Notes under the pieces: model-generated | Told to the model about the DNA's origin: nothing | Databases searched by the model: none | Seen by the model: only the letters and a program-made list of their open reading frames with translations | Assembly (NCBI RefSeq): GCF_001952855.1 | Contig: NZ_LPNO01000006.1 | Span: 250,780-314,779 of the forward strand | Length of the DNA: 64,000 nt | Reading direction: 5' to 3' | Origin: Pseudomonas sp. ATCC PTA-122608 | Lineage (GTDB): Bacteria; Pseudomonadota; Gammaproteobacteria; Pseudomonadales; Pseudomonadaceae | Shown here: positions 1 to 9,003 of the stretch, piece by piece | Numbering within the stretch: position 1 is the first letter of the stretch | How the letters are laid out: each line of letters opens with the position of its first letter | Translations under genes and position numbers: made by a program

Positions 1-13
1 CTTGAGCGTTCAT
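1..13 (-). CDS. Possible start of a gene running off the left edge
   Basis: An ATG on the minus strand at 13-11 is preceded by AAGGA with an 8-base spacer, a good ribosome binding site. Only four codons (Met-Asn-Ala-Gln) are inside the window, so no function can be assigned. It would lie about 155 bases downstream of the dioxygenase on the same strand and could be its operon partner. The stretch 14-168 shows no gene. Confidence 0.3.
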
Positions 14-168
14 GCATTCCGTCCTTACTGATCTGCGGCCTGGCCTGCGGGCCAAGGCGTTTCCAGTAGAACGAGCAAGGGAGAGGCTAATTTAGCCAGG
101 AAAGCCGCAGGCCGATCACCTGCACGCAACGCCGTTGGGCGCTGCGCCTGGGCTCGCCAAGTAAGGGT

Positions 169-1173
169 TCAGCGAGGTTGCTCGCTATAACCTTGTGCCA
201 TCGCCACGACCACCTTCCGGGGCCCGGTAAAGGGCGAACGCGCATGAGCGGCGAGCATGTTGTCGAGCATCAGCACATCCCCCGCCTGCCAGGGAAAACG
301 GATAGCGCACTCGTCCAGTACCCGACGCACCTCGTCCAGCACCTCGGCCTCGATGGGCGAGCCGTCCCCGTAATAAACGTTACGGGGCAGGTCCTCTTCA
401 TCGACGATGTCCAGCAAGGTTTCCCGCACCTCGTCCGGCAGGTTGGAGACATGGAACAAGTGCGCCTGATTGAACCACACCCAATCGCCGGTCGACGGGT
501 GCCGGGCCACCGCCTGGCAGGTCTGGCGCGTGCGCAGCTCGCCATCGTCTTTCCACTCCCACTCGATGGCGTGCGCTTGGCAATAGGCCTCTACCACACC
601 CCGATCTTCGGTGTTGAATACCTGCTCCCATCCCACATCCAGGCCATTGCCATAATTGCGCACATACATCAGGCCCTTCTCGATAAAACGCTGGCGAACA
701 TACTCCGGCATTCGGCGGTACACCTCCCGACTATCGGCAATCGGCGTATCACCGCCGGTCTGCGCGGCAATCACGCTGTAGAACCAGATTTTCATTGGCC
801 ACTCGAGGGTGTAGGCCTGCTCGTTGTGCAACGGAATGCTCTGATGCGCAGGGTATTCGGTCGAGGTGTAGACGCCTTGGGTGACATTGCTGCGCGGTGT
901 GGAGCCAAACTCGTAATTGAGCAACGGATGACCAAATGCCTGAGCAAACTGGCGAAACGCGTCCACACCGCCCACCTCAAAGCCGCGAAACAGGATGCCA
1001 CCCGCCTGCGGCAGATGCTGTTCAACCAGCGGTTGAAGCTCATTGAACACATCCATCAATCCGAGACCAGGCTCCGGGGCCTCAATCAACAATGGCAAGC
1101 TGCCCCGCTCACTCAACAAAGGGAAGGCATTGAATTCCAGCAGTACGTTCATGTGGCTCGGCTCCAAAGGCAC
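169..1173 (-). CDS. SyrP/clavaminate synthase-like Fe(II)/2-oxoglutarate dioxygenase
   Basis: The 334-residue protein belongs to the TauD/TfdA and clavaminate synthase-like dioxygenases, which couple 2-oxoglutarate decarboxylation to hydroxylation of a small substrate. The iron ligands are visible as H116-N-E118 in an HxE motif and H310 in AAHARSPF. R319 in the GPRK segment fits the 2-oxoglutarate-binding arginine. The HxE triad and SyrP-like sequence recall enzymes that hydroxylate amino acids in peptide natural-product pathways, but no such pathway is visible here, so the substrate is unknown. The first codon used is GTG with a GGGA upstream. An internal ATG at 1152 with its own GGAG is an equally possible start, giving 327 residues. 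It is divergent from hicA. Confidence 0.85.
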   Translation of the reverse strand: MPLEPSHMNVLLEFNAFPLLSERGSLPLLIEAPEPGLGLMDVFNELQPLVEQHLPQAGGILFRGFEVGGVDAFRQFAQAFGHPLLNYEFGSTPRSNVTQGVYTSTEYPAHQSIPLHNEQAYTLEWPMKIWFYSVIAAQTGGDTPIADSREVYRRMPEYVRQRFIEKGLMYVRNYGNGLDVGWEQVFNTEDRGVVEAYCQAHAIEWEWKDDGELRTRQTCQAVARHPSTGDWVWFNQAHLFHVSNLPDEVRETLLDIVDEEDLPRNVYYGDGSPIEAEVLDEVRRVLDECAIRFPWQAGDVLMLDNMLAAHARSPFTGPRKVVVAMAQGYSEQPR

Positions 1174-1290
1174 GTCGTCCCTATAAAACGAATCCGGAGG
1201 GGAAAAATTAGCGGGGGATTTGTTGCGCAGGCAGCAGTGTCATCAAGGGTTACATCAAACACCGAGTGGCTCGGCGAGGCTGTCCTATCA

Positions 1291-1325
1291 TTGACTCAAC
1301 CCATCAATTGCAACTACATTTAGTT
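1291..1325 (+). promoter_or_regulatory. Candidate hicAB promoter and HicB operator
   Basis: TTGACT at 1291-1296 and TACATT at 1315-1320 are spaced 18 bases and fit a sigma-70 promoter. A perfect inverted repeat AACTA-N4-TAGTT at 1312-1325 overlaps the -10 element, placed where the ribbon-helix-helix antitoxin HicB could repress its own operon. The assignment is inferred from position and symmetry. Confidence 0.45.
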
Positions 1326-1341
1326 ACAGGCAAGGATCGCC

Positions 1342-1593
1342 GTGTCGAAAAATGAAAAGCTGCTGGCCAAACTGCTCAATGAGCAATCAGCGTTTACCTG
1401 GCCCGAACTCGTCACGCTGCTGGGGCGCCTGGGCTACACGCAAATCGAAGGGGCGGGTAGCCGGGTCAGGTTCGACAAGGGCGACCCCTGTGCAATGATC
1501 ACCCTGCACAAGCCTCACCCCGGCAACGAACTGAAACACTACATTCGGCGCCAAATCATCGAACAATTGAAATCAGGAGAACTGATTCAGTGA
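1342..1593 (+). CDS. hicA: HicA-family mRNA interferase toxin
   Basis: This 83-residue protein matches the HicA toxin family, small double-stranded-RNA-binding-fold ribonucleases that cleave mRNA when free of antitoxin. It carries the GSRVRF segment and the downstream HKPHP motif typical of the longer HicA subtype, in which the histidine lies in the second motif instead of in a GSH motif. The start is GTG with AAGGA six bases upstream. Its stop overlaps the start of hicB by four bases (GTGA), so the two are translationally coupled. Family and size support a working toxin, but activity is not shown by sequence alone. Confidence 0.85.
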   Translation: MSKNEKLLAKLLNEQSAFTWPELVTLLGRLGYTQIEGAGSRVRFDKGDPCAMITLHKPHPGNELKHYIRRQIIEQLKSGELIQ

Positions 1594-1946
1594 ACAATCA
1601 GCTGAAACACAAAGGCTACATCGGCTCCATCGAAGCCAGCATCGAAGACAATTGCCTGTTCGGAAAGCTGCTTTTCATCAAGGCACTGGTCAGCTATGAG
1701 GGTAAAACCGTCGCCGAACTGGACGCGGCCTTTTGCAACGCGGTAGACGACTATATCGCGACCTGCGAAGGCCTTGGGCAAACACCGGAAAAGCCCTGCA
1801 AGGGCTCGTTCAACGTCCGTGTCGGCCACGACCTCCATTTAGCCGCCGCCCTCGCGGCGACCCGGCAAAAAGTCACGCTGAACGACCTCACACGGCAAGC
1901 GTTGAACGAATTCCTGCAACATCGCGGCGCACTCGTTGCAGGGTAA
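1590..1946 (+). CDS. hicB: HicB-family antitoxin
   Basis: The 118-residue protein has the two-part layout of HicB antitoxins: an N-terminal domain of about 70 residues (KGYIGSIEASIEDN to VDDYIATCEGLG) that neutralises HicA, and a C-terminal ribbon-helix-helix DNA-binding domain beginning near NVRVGHDLH. It starts with GTG inside the hicA stop, with AGGAGA just upstream. The DNA-binding tail suggests autoregulation through the palindrome at 1312-1325. It ends directly against the convergent MFS gene, with no spacer. Confidence 0.85.
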   Translation: MNNQLKHKGYIGSIEASIEDNCLFGKLLFIKALVSYEGKTVAELDAAFCNAVDDYIATCEGLGQTPEKPCKGSFNVRVGHDLHLAAALAATRQKVTLNDLTRQALNEFLQHRGALVAG

Positions 1947-3119
1947 TCAGCCCAACCGCCGATACCCCAACACCGCCGCCCCAAGCACCACCGCCCCCGC
2001 CGCCAGCGCCACCCAGAACCCACTGGGGGCGCCGAAGTTGTCGATCATCCAGCCGGAGCTGGCGGCGCCAATGGCCACGCCGATGCTCAGGCCGGTGATC
2101 AGCCAGGTCATGCCTTCGGTCAGGCGGCTCGGCGGGACAATTTGCTCCACCAAGGCCATGGACACGATCAGCGTCGGGGCGAAGAACAGCCCGGAGATGA
2201 AGATCGCCGCCGCCAACCCGGGAATGTTCGTCACCAGCAGCAACGGCAACGTGGTGATCGCCGTGGCCACGCCGCAGTACAGGAACTGGCGCGGCAGCGG
2301 TGCTTTCAACTTGAGCGCGCCAAACGCCAGCCCGGCCAGACACGAACCGATGGCGTACACCGACAGCACAATGCTCGCGGCGGCTGGCTGGCCTTGATGC
2401 TGGGCGAAGGCGACGCTGACCACATCCACCACGCCGACGATAACGCCCATGGCCATCAACAGCACCATCAGGATCAACACCGAGGGCGAGGCGATCAGCC
2501 AACGGCCGTGTTCGGCGTGGTGTTCATGCACCGGTGGCTCAGTGCGGCGCTGCATCACGAATGCCGTCACACCCACCGCCAGGAACAGTGCCGCAATCAA
2601 CGGCCCCGCTTCGGGAAACAGCAGCACACACAGGCCCACCGAAACCGGCGGGCCGACAATGAACACCACCTCATCCAGCACCGACTCCAGGGCAAACGCG
2701 GTTTGCAACTTGGGCTGACCGCGATACAACTCGGTCCAGCGCGCCCGCACCATGGCCGACATGTTGGGCATGCAACCGGCCAGGGCGGCGAAGATGAACA
2801 GCGTCCACGTCGGCGCCTGCAAGCGGGTGCAGAGCAATAGCAGCAACAGCGCGCCGCCGCCGATGGAAGCGGCCACCGGCAACACCCGGCCCTGGCCGTA
2901 ACGGTCCACCAGCCGTGAGACCTGGGGCGCGCAAAACGCGGTGGCCAGGGCGAAGGTGGCCGTCACCGCACCGGCCAAACCGTAACCGCCGTGCACTTGC
3001 GACAGCATGGTGATCAAGCCGATGCCGGTCATGGAGATCGGCATGCGGGCGAGCATGCCCGCCAATACAAAAGCCCTGGAACCTGGCGCCTGGAACAGCT
3101 CGGCGTAGGGGTTTGCCAT
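1947..3119 (-). CDS. MFS transporter, probable efflux protein under TetR control
   Basis: This 390-residue protein is a twelve-helix major facilitator, with hydrophobic segments along its whole length and a charged central loop around RTEPPVHEHHAEHGR. The start is the ATG at 3119, which has GGAAGAGG upstream. A longer reading frame begins at 3230, but it would run through the operator sequence and has no good ribosome binding site. The gene is divergent from a TetR regulator and shares its operator region, so it is probably an exporter induced by a toxic compound or metabolite that binds the regulator. The substrate cannot be told from sequence. Confidence 0.85.
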   Translation of the reverse strand: MANPYAELFQAPGSRAFVLAGMLARMPISMTGIGLITMLSQVHGGYGLAGAVTATFALATAFCAPQVSRLVDRYGQGRVLPVAASIGGGALLLLLLCTRLQAPTWTLFIFAALAGCMPNMSAMVRARWTELYRGQPKLQTAFALESVLDEVVFIVGPPVSVGLCVLLFPEAGPLIAALFLAVGVTAFVMQRRTEPPVHEHHAEHGRWLIASPSVLILMVLLMAMGVIVGVVDVVSVAFAQHQGQPAAASIVLSVYAIGSCLAGLAFGALKLKAPLPRQFLYCGVATAITTLPLLLVTNIPGLAAAIFISGLFFAPTLIVSMALVEQIVPPSRLTEGMTWLITGLSIGVAIGAASSGWMIDNFGAPSGFWVALAAGAVVLGAAVLGYRRLG

Positions 3120-3179
3120 GTGTGTAACCTCTTCCTGAGCGCCCTGAAACTTGCTATTCGAGGTTTTCAGGGCAAAATA

Positions 3180-3226
3180 CATACGGTGCGTATGTGATAA
3201 ATCATGCGTAACATACGCACCGTATG
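3180..3226. promoter_or_regulatory. Double TetR operator between the MFS and tetR genes
   Basis: CATACGGTGCGTATG at 3180-3194 and CATACGCACCGTATG at 3212-3226 are exact reverse complements of each other, and each is itself nearly palindromic. Their centres are 32 bases apart. They sit between the divergent starts at 3119 and 3253, where a TetR dimer on each site could repress both genes. Confidence 0.8.
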
Positions 3227-3252
3227 TCAATCACCTATTGCGAGCCTTACCC

Positions 3253-3837
3253 ATGAGCCGAGCCCGTGCCGACATGATCGAAGACACCCGCGCCCGCCTG
3301 ATCGCCAGCGCCCGCCAGGCCTTCGCCACGCAAGGTTACGCCCAAACGTCGATGGACGATTTCACCGCGCGCGCCGGCCTGACCCGGGGAGCGTTGTACC
3401 ATCATTTTGGCGACAAGAAAGGCTTGCTGGCGGCGGTGGTTGCGCAGCTCGACGGTGAAATGGACGCGAGCCTGCAGCGTATCTCGGAACAGGCCGTTAA
3501 TCCTTGGGAAGGGTTTTGCGAGCGCTGCCGAGTTTATTTGCGCATGGCTCAGGATCCCGAGGTCCAGCGCATCGTATTGCAGGATGCCCCGGCGGTGCTG
3601 GGCGCAACTGACCAGCAGCAATGCGTGGACTCGCTGCGCCGTTTGCTCGATGACCTGATGCAGGCGGGCCTCGTCGAGCAGGCGTGCAGCCAGGCGCTGG
3701 CGAGGCTGATCAATGGCAGCCTGGTAAGCGCATCGCTGTGGATCGCTCAGGATGGAGACCCGGGGGCGCGGCTGGAAGAAGCCTTGCATGGGTTGGAGTT
3801 GTTGTTGCGCGGGTTGAAGCTCCATGTCGTTCGCTGA
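3253..3837 (+). CDS. TetR-family transcriptional regulator
   Basis: The 194-residue protein has a TetR helix-turn-helix at about residues 31-62 (TSMDDFTARAGLTRGALYHHFGD) followed by an all-helical ligand and dimerisation domain. The ATG at 3253 gives the standard family length. An in-frame start at 3151 would add 34 residues encoded by the operator region and is rejected. It most likely represses itself and the divergent MFS gene through the paired palindromes at 3180-3226. The ligand is unknown. Confidence 0.88.
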   Translation: MSRARADMIEDTRARLIASARQAFATQGYAQTSMDDFTARAGLTRGALYHHFGDKKGLLAAVVAQLDGEMDASLQRISEQAVNPWEGFCERCRVYLRMAQDPEVQRIVLQDAPAVLGATDQQQCVDSLRRLLDDLMQAGLVEQACSQALARLINGSLVSASLWIAQDGDPGARLEEALHGLELLLRGLKLHVVR

Positions 3838-3872
3838 ACGAGTGCGGCGGGGGTTGTCAGGATCCAGGGGGG

Positions 3873-4715
3873 CATATCCGTTATTTAGGTAACGGCCGCC
3901 TATGGTTCCGCTCTTACAGCGGGTCACTTTTGGCAAACGCCCGGAATGCCGGCCCAGCCAAAAGTAACCAAAAGGTCTTTGCCCCACCACTCGGTGCCTC
4001 GCCTAGGCTCGGCATGCCCGCACTCCGGCCCGATTCCGCGGGCCGCCGCGACGGGCCATCCATGGCCCGGCGCGGCTAAATCGGCTTCCCTGCCGATTTA
4101 CCCGCTCCACCGTGCCTACTTGCGGCCATCGTGGTTGACGGGGCCCGCAGATCAAGATCAAAAGCAGATCAAGGGCACAGCGGCCTACAGGCCGGCTTGA
4201 GTGTTAGAAGCCAGATCAAAAGCCAGAGCGAATGCAGATCTGCTTTTCTGTGGGAGCGGGCTTGCTCGCGAAAAACCTGAGACCGCCGCGTTCATCCAGA
4301 ATGCCAGCGTCATCGTTAACGACCTTCGCGAGCAAGCCCGCTCCCACATTTGAACCGTGCCCGCTTTAGCTTCTGATTTTGCTGTTGCTGTTGCTCCACC
4401 ACACTCAAGCCGGCCTGTAGGCCGCTGTGCCCTTGATCTGCTTTTGATCTTGATCTTAGGCGCCCCGTTAAACCACGCTGGCCGAACGCAGGCAGTACGG
4501 AGCGGGTAAACCGGCAGGACGCCGGTTTAGCCGCGACGGTGCAGGGACGCCCCGTCGCGGCGGCCCGCTTCGTGCTGCCGGAGTGCGGGCACACCGAGCC
4601 CAAGCGAGGTGCCGAGTGGTGGGGCAAGAGCGTTTTGCTTACTTTTGCGCTTTTCAAAAGTGAGCCGCTGTAAGAGCGGAACCAATACCAGCCATCACCC
4701 AAATAACGGATATGT
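3873..4715. repeat. Large nested inverted repeat, non-coding
   Basis: The 948-base gap between tetR and the EmrB-like gene contains no credible gene and is mostly one giant imperfect palindrome. The left arm runs from about 3873 to 4204 and the right arm from 4401 to 4715. The inner 56 bases (4149-4204 and 4401-4456) are perfectly complementary, and the outer ends (around 3873-3888 and 4700-4715) also match. Between these, similar blocks such as the GC-rich segments near 3980-4027 and 4578-4625 match imperfectly. A REP doublet sits at the exact centre. I recognise the arm sequence as a dispersed non-coding element common in fluorescens-group pseudomonads; this is from memory, not from a search. 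Confidence 0.8.
4248..4348. repeat. REP doublet
   Basis: Two oppositely oriented copies of a Pseudomonas REP (GTGGGAGCGGGCTTGCTCGC type) at about 4248-4270 and 4325-4348 are separated by about 55 bases. They lie at the centre of the larger inverted repeat. Confidence 0.9.
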
Positions 4716-4785
4716 ACCCAGCCCCCCAAACCATAAAAACCCACCCGAAACATTGCGCTCACCTGAGCGAACCACAACATTGACC

Positions 4786-6297
4786 CTAGATACGCCGCAA
4801 CATCAACGCCGCCACCGCACACGCGGCCAACGCCACACACGCCAGAAAGAACGCATCACTGTAGGCCATCAAAAACGCCTGATGGCGCACACTCTGGTCC
4901 AGCAGGTCCAACACCACCTGATGCTCCGGCAACTGCTCCTGCAGCACCCCGCCCCCAGGCAAGCGCTGTTGCAGCACCGGGTCAAACAGCGTCACCGACT
5001 CACCGATCCGCGCCGAATGCACCCGCTCGCGCACCACCACCAATTGCGCCAGCAGCGCCGTACCGACCGCGCCCCCCAGGTTGCGCAGCATCGAGAACAC
5101 CGCCGACGCCGACCCCGCCTGCGCCTTGGCCAGCCCATGCACGGCGAGCACCGACAACGCGACCATGATCAACGGCTGACCAATCCCGCGCACCACGATC
5201 GAGGGCACGATCACATTGCCGGCGCTGTCCGCCGACAGGTGCGCGCCCATCCAGCAGCCCAAGGCCATGATCGCAAACCCCGAGGCCACCAGCATTTTTG
5301 CACTGACCCACTTCATCAAGCGCGGCAGAAACGGCGCCATGATCAATTGCACCAGCCCATACGCAATCAAGCTCACGCCAATTTCGCTGGCGTTGTAGTG
5401 CTGCAATTGCGACAGGTAATTGGGCACCAGAAACACCAACCCGTAGGTGCTCGCGCCAAAGATAAACATCGCCACGCTGGCCACGCCAAAGTTGTAGTGC
5501 CCCAACAGCCGCAGGTTGATAAAGGCATGCTTGCCCCACAACTGACGGGCCACGAAGCCGATCAATCCCACCACCGCCAACAGCGTCATCCACACGATAA
5601 AGGGCGAGCCGAACCAGTCCTTGCGCCCGCCCTCCTCCAGCACGATCTGCAACGCGCCCAGGCCCAGCACCATGCAGCCGATGCCCAGCCAATCGCCCTG
5701 CCGCAACAGGCCGAGTTTCATCGGCTGGCGGTCGATGGACCAGGCCACCGCCGCCAGCAACGCAATCCCCGGGAACAGTTGCAGGTAGAAGATCCAGCGC
5801 CAGGAATACGCGTCGGTCAGCCAGCCACCAATCGACGGCCCGGCGGCCTGGGCCACACTGTTGGCCAGGCTGAACAAGGCCATGCCCAGCGGGATCTTGC
5901 TGGCCGGCAGCTCAGTGATGATCAGCTGGAATGACAAGGGAATCAGCACTGCCCCGGCCGCGCCCTGCACCACCCGGATCAGAATCATCACTTGCAGGTT
6001 GGGCGACAGCGAACACGCCACCGACGCCACCAGGAATATCCCCGAGCCCCACAGCATCACCCGGCGCAGGGAAAACACCTGCACCAGCCACGCGGTGAGG
6101 GGAATCATGATGATTTCCGCCACCAGGTAAGCAGTGGAAATCCACGAGCCTTCCTCAAAAGTCGCGCCCAGTGCGCCTTCGATTTCCGGCAGCGCGGCGC
6201 TGGTGACGTGCACGTTCATCCCGGCCATGAAGCAGCCGAACAGCCCGCCGATCACCGCTACCCAGGCGCGAAACGGCACACGCCCTTCAGCCTCCAT
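4786..6297 (-). CDS. EmrB-like MFS multidrug transporter (DHA2, 14 helices)
   Basis: At 503 residues with hydrophobic segments throughout, this is a DHA2-family drug:proton antiporter, the inner-membrane motor of an EmrAB-type tripartite pump. The N-terminal stretch (VIGGLFGCFMAGMNVHVTSAALPEI) and the following WISTAYL segment are typical of EmrB. Its start overlaps the end of the EmrA-like gene by 11 bases, and the outer-membrane partner lies just upstream, so all three are co-transcribed in the order OMF, MFP, MFS. No regulator is adjacent. Substrates are likely hydrophobic drugs or fatty acids by analogy only. Confidence 0.9.
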   Translation of the reverse strand: MEAEGRVPFRAWVAVIGGLFGCFMAGMNVHVTSAALPEIEGALGATFEEGSWISTAYLVAEIIMIPLTAWLVQVFSLRRVMLWGSGIFLVASVACSLSPNLQVMILIRVVQGAAGAVLIPLSFQLIITELPASKIPLGMALFSLANSVAQAAGPSIGGWLTDAYSWRWIFYLQLFPGIALLAAVAWSIDRQPMKLGLLRQGDWLGIGCMVLGLGALQIVLEEGGRKDWFGSPFIVWMTLLAVVGLIGFVARQLWGKHAFINLRLLGHYNFGVASVAMFIFGASTYGLVFLVPNYLSQLQHYNASEIGVSLIAYGLVQLIMAPFLPRLMKWVSAKMLVASGFAIMALGCWMGAHLSADSAGNVIVPSIVVRGIGQPLIMVALSVLAVHGLAKAQAGSASAVFSMLRNLGGAVGTALLAQLVVVRERVHSARIGESVTLFDPVLQQRLPGGGVLQEQLPEHQVVLDLLDQSVRHQAFLMAYSDAFFLACVALAACAVAALMLRRI

Positions 6298-7417
6298 GAA
6301 CGTGCTCCTGGCTCACGGCGGGACGGGTGTTGACCGTGGCGATGACCGACATGCCCGGCAGAACCCGCGATTCGCCGGGCTCCAGGCGGATCTTCACCGG
6401 AAACCGCTGGACGATCTTGGTGAAGTTGCCGGTGGCGTTGTCTGGCGGCAACAGCGCGAACACGGCACCGGAGCCGGGGGCGATGCTTTCCACTTGGCCG
6501 TGCCAATGCGCACCGGCAAAACTGTCCACCGCGATCTCCACCGACTGCCCGGGCGCCATGTGCTGCAACTGGGTTTCCTTGTAGTTGGCAATCACATAGG
6601 CCTGTTCCACCGGCACCACCGCCAGCAGTGGCAGGCCGGGCATCACATACTGCTGGCGACGAACCTTGCGCTGGCCCACCACGCCGTCGAAAGGCGCGCG
6701 AATCTCGGTGTCCTTCAACGCATTGCCGGCCAGGGCGAGATTGGCCTGGGCCTCGCCGATGCGCGCCTGGTGCTCGACAATTTGCGCCTGCGCCTGTTGC
6801 CGGCGCGCCTGCAACACCTGCAACTGCGCTTGCTGCCGCGCAACTTGGGCGCGGGCTTGTGCCAGGGCCGCCTGGGCTTTGGCCTGGCTAGCACTGACGG
6901 TTTCGAGGTGCTGGGCGCTGGCCACCTGTTGGGCGACCAACTCACGATAACGCTGATAATCGAGCCGCGCGCGCCGGGCCTCGGCCTCGCCGCTGCTCAA
7001 CGCCGCCTTTGCCTGGGCAATGCGTTGCTGCTGCTCGCCCATTTGCGCGTCGAGGGTTTGCAGCGAGGCCTGTTGCGCCGTCGCTGCCGCCTGCGCCTGT
7101 TGCAGTTGCGCCTGGGCGCTGTTCAGGCGCTCGGTGAAATCCCGGTCGTCGATACGCACCAGCACATCGCCGGCCTTGACCGGCTGGTTGTCTTCCACCA
7201 GCACCTGGGCCACATACCCGGCGATCCGTGGGCTGATGGCGACCCAGTCAGCGCGTACATAGGCATCATCGGTTTCTTCCAGAAAACGCCCCCATTGCCA
7301 CCAATACCCGGCAAAGGCTGCAAGCCCCAACAGCGTGGCGAGCGATGCAGTGGTCACCAGGGCGCGACGATGGCGTTGCATAACGGTCAGGCGAATCGGT
7401 TCAACAGCCTGGTTCAT
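6287..7417 (-). CDS. EmrA-like membrane fusion protein (HlyD family)
   Basis: The 376-residue periplasmic adaptor has one N-terminal membrane anchor at about residues 20-42, then a split lipoyl-type domain (RIAGYVAQVLVEDNQPV and IRAPFDGVVGQRKVRRQQYV). Between them is a long alanine- and glutamine-rich coiled-coil hairpin of roughly residues 95-205, and a beta-barrel follows. This is the EmrA layout. It bridges the EmrB-like transporter and the outer-membrane channel. It overlaps both neighbours (4 bases with the channel gene, 11 with the transporter gene), which indicates a tightly coupled operon. Confidence 0.9.
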   Translation of the reverse strand: MNQAVEPIRLTVMQRHRRALVTTASLATLLGLAAFAGYWWQWGRFLEETDDAYVRADWVAISPRIAGYVAQVLVEDNQPVKAGDVLVRIDDRDFTERLNSAQAQLQQAQAAATAQQASLQTLDAQMGEQQQRIAQAKAALSSGEAEARRARLDYQRYRELVAQQVASAQHLETVSASQAKAQAALAQARAQVARQQAQLQVLQARRQQAQAQIVEHQARIGEAQANLALAGNALKDTEIRAPFDGVVGQRKVRRQQYVMPGLPLLAVVPVEQAYVIANYKETQLQHMAPGQSVEIAVDSFAGAHWHGQVESIAPGSGAVFALLPPDNATGNFTKIVQRFPVKIRLEPGESRVLPGMSVIATVNTRPAVSQEHVHGG

Positions 7418-8862
7418 GGTGTGGCTCCATTGACAGCGACAGATAAGGGGTCGGTTGTATCATCACGCTGCCAGCCGCCACCGAGGGCCTGGAACAGGTC
7501 GATCTGGCGATTGATCAGGCGCAGGTCGGACTCGGCCACGCGGGCCTCAAGGCCCACCAGGCTGCGCTCGCTGTCCAGCAGTTGCAGGGCGTCCAGCGCG
7601 CCGGCGTGGTAGGCCCGGGAGGCCAGGTCGAAGGCGCGGCGGTTGTTGTCCAGCGCGGCGGCCAGGGCCTCGCGCCGCTGTTGTTCGCCCTGGTACAAGG
7701 CCATGGCCTGCTCGACCTGCTTCAACGCGTTGAGCACCGTGCCGTCGAACCGCGCCAGGGCCTGGCGCGCTTCGGCCTGGCTCTGCTTGACCCGCGCCTG
7801 GGCAATCTGCCGATTGGGAAAGCGCCAGGACACCAGCGGCCCGACGGAATACACCGTTGCGTAGCGGTCACCGAGTTTGCCCAGGCTGCTGGCGGATGAA
7901 CCGAGCATCGCGCCAAAGGTAATTCGCGGGTAAAGCTCGGCCCGGGACAGGCCCACCGTCGAGGTCGCCGAGCGCAGTTGCCCCTCGGCACGGCGGATAT
8001 CCGGCCGCCGTTGCACCAGCGCCCACCCCTCGCCCACCGGCAACGCCGCCTGCAATTGCGGGCTGTGGGCACAGTTGCGTGGTGTGACCTGCTCGGGCGG
8101 CAACCCGCTGAGCACGGCCAACTCATACAACGCGCTGCTGCGCCGAGCCGTGAACATCGGCAAGGGCGCGCGGGTTTCTTCCAGCAGGCCTTGCAGGCGA
8201 GTCAGGTCCAGGTCCGTCGCCGCACCGGCCTTTTGCAGCTTTTGCGTAACCGCAACGCTCTGCTCCAGCAACTGCACCGAATGGGCCTGCACCTGCTCCT
8301 GCAATCCATAAACACAGGCCTGGGCATAAGCGCGGGCCGTCTGCGCGGCCACCGTCACCCGCAACTCGTCTTCCAGCGCTCGCGCCACCTGGGCATCGGC
8401 CCGTGCCGCGGCAATGCGATAACGCACCTCGCCCCACAGGTCGAGGGTGTAGCTCAGGGAAAACTCAGGCGCGTGGCTCCATTCGGCACCGGCATGACGG
8501 TTGGTGGCCTGGGCCAGGGTCTGGTCATCCCGGCTGCGACCGTAGGCCAGGCCATAATCCAGAGAGGTGGACGGCAGGCGCTCGCCGTCGACCTGTTCCA
8601 GCCGCGCCAGCAATGCGTCGACGTGGGCGGCAGCGGCTTCAAGGTCTTTGTTCTGGCGCAAGGCCCCCGCCACCAGGGCGTCCAGCTGCGGGTCGCGGTA
8701 CAGCTGCCACCAGCGGGCGGGCAATGGCTCGGCCGACTCGACGGATAGCCGCGGCGAGGGCTGCGCGGTGACGGTCGACGGCTGGCCGGACACGCCACTG
8801 CACCCGGCCAGCACACTCAACAGGGCGATGGGCATCCATGGATGAAAAGAAGGGCTGTGCAT
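7414..8862 (-). CDS. Outer-membrane efflux lipoprotein (NodT/OprM family)
   Basis: The 482-residue protein is a TolC-like outer-membrane factor. It starts with a lipoprotein signal whose lipobox is LAGC near residue 21. Two repeated helical units follow, containing the usual LPARWWQLYRDPQLD opening and the RRPDIRRAE and YPRITF motifs. It is the exit channel of the pump and the first gene of the operon. The 140 bases upstream (8863-9003) hold no gene and probably the promoter, though no clear -35/-10 pair stands out. Confidence 0.9.
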   Translation of the reverse strand: MHSPSFHPWMPIALLSVLAGCSGVSGQPSTVTAQPSPRLSVESAEPLPARWWQLYRDPQLDALVAGALRQNKDLEAAAAHVDALLARLEQVDGERLPSTSLDYGLAYGRSRDDQTLAQATNRHAGAEWSHAPEFSLSYTLDLWGEVRYRIAAARADAQVARALEDELRVTVAAQTARAYAQACVYGLQEQVQAHSVQLLEQSVAVTQKLQKAGAATDLDLTRLQGLLEETRAPLPMFTARRSSALYELAVLSGLPPEQVTPRNCAHSPQLQAALPVGEGWALVQRRPDIRRAEGQLRSATSTVGLSRAELYPRITFGAMLGSSASSLGKLGDRYATVYSVGPLVSWRFPNRQIAQARVKQSQAEARQALARFDGTVLNALKQVEQAMALYQGEQQRREALAAALDNNRRAFDLASRAYHAGALDALQLLDSERSLVGLEARVAESDLRLINRQIDLFQALGGGWQRDDTTDPLSVAVNGATP

Positions 8863-9003
8863 CGCAAGGCTCGCTCAAGAAGGAGCCTTGCAGACTAGGC
8901 AGATGGCCTGTCCGATTCGCCCGCGTCAGGGCCATGTATCGTCGCTAAACGGACAACAGCGTTACATGACGCAACACAGCGTACGGGCGGAGCGGCCTAC
9001 CTC

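Noticed and set aside
178..1323. 381-codon plus-strand open frame opposite the dioxygenase
   Set aside because: It is antisense to a protein with clear catalytic motifs and shows no family features; high GC keeps the opposite frame open.
3151..3252. Upstream extension of the TetR gene
   Set aside because: The extra 34 codons run through both operator palindromes; the ATG at 3253 gives the normal family N-terminus.
4316..4840. 174-codon minus-strand open frame
   Set aside because: It lies almost wholly within the giant inverted repeat and REP, so it reflects repeat sequence and not a gene.
4609..5934. 441-codon His/Gln/Arg-rich plus-strand frame
   Set aside because: It is antisense to the EmrB-like gene and its composition is that of a shadow frame.
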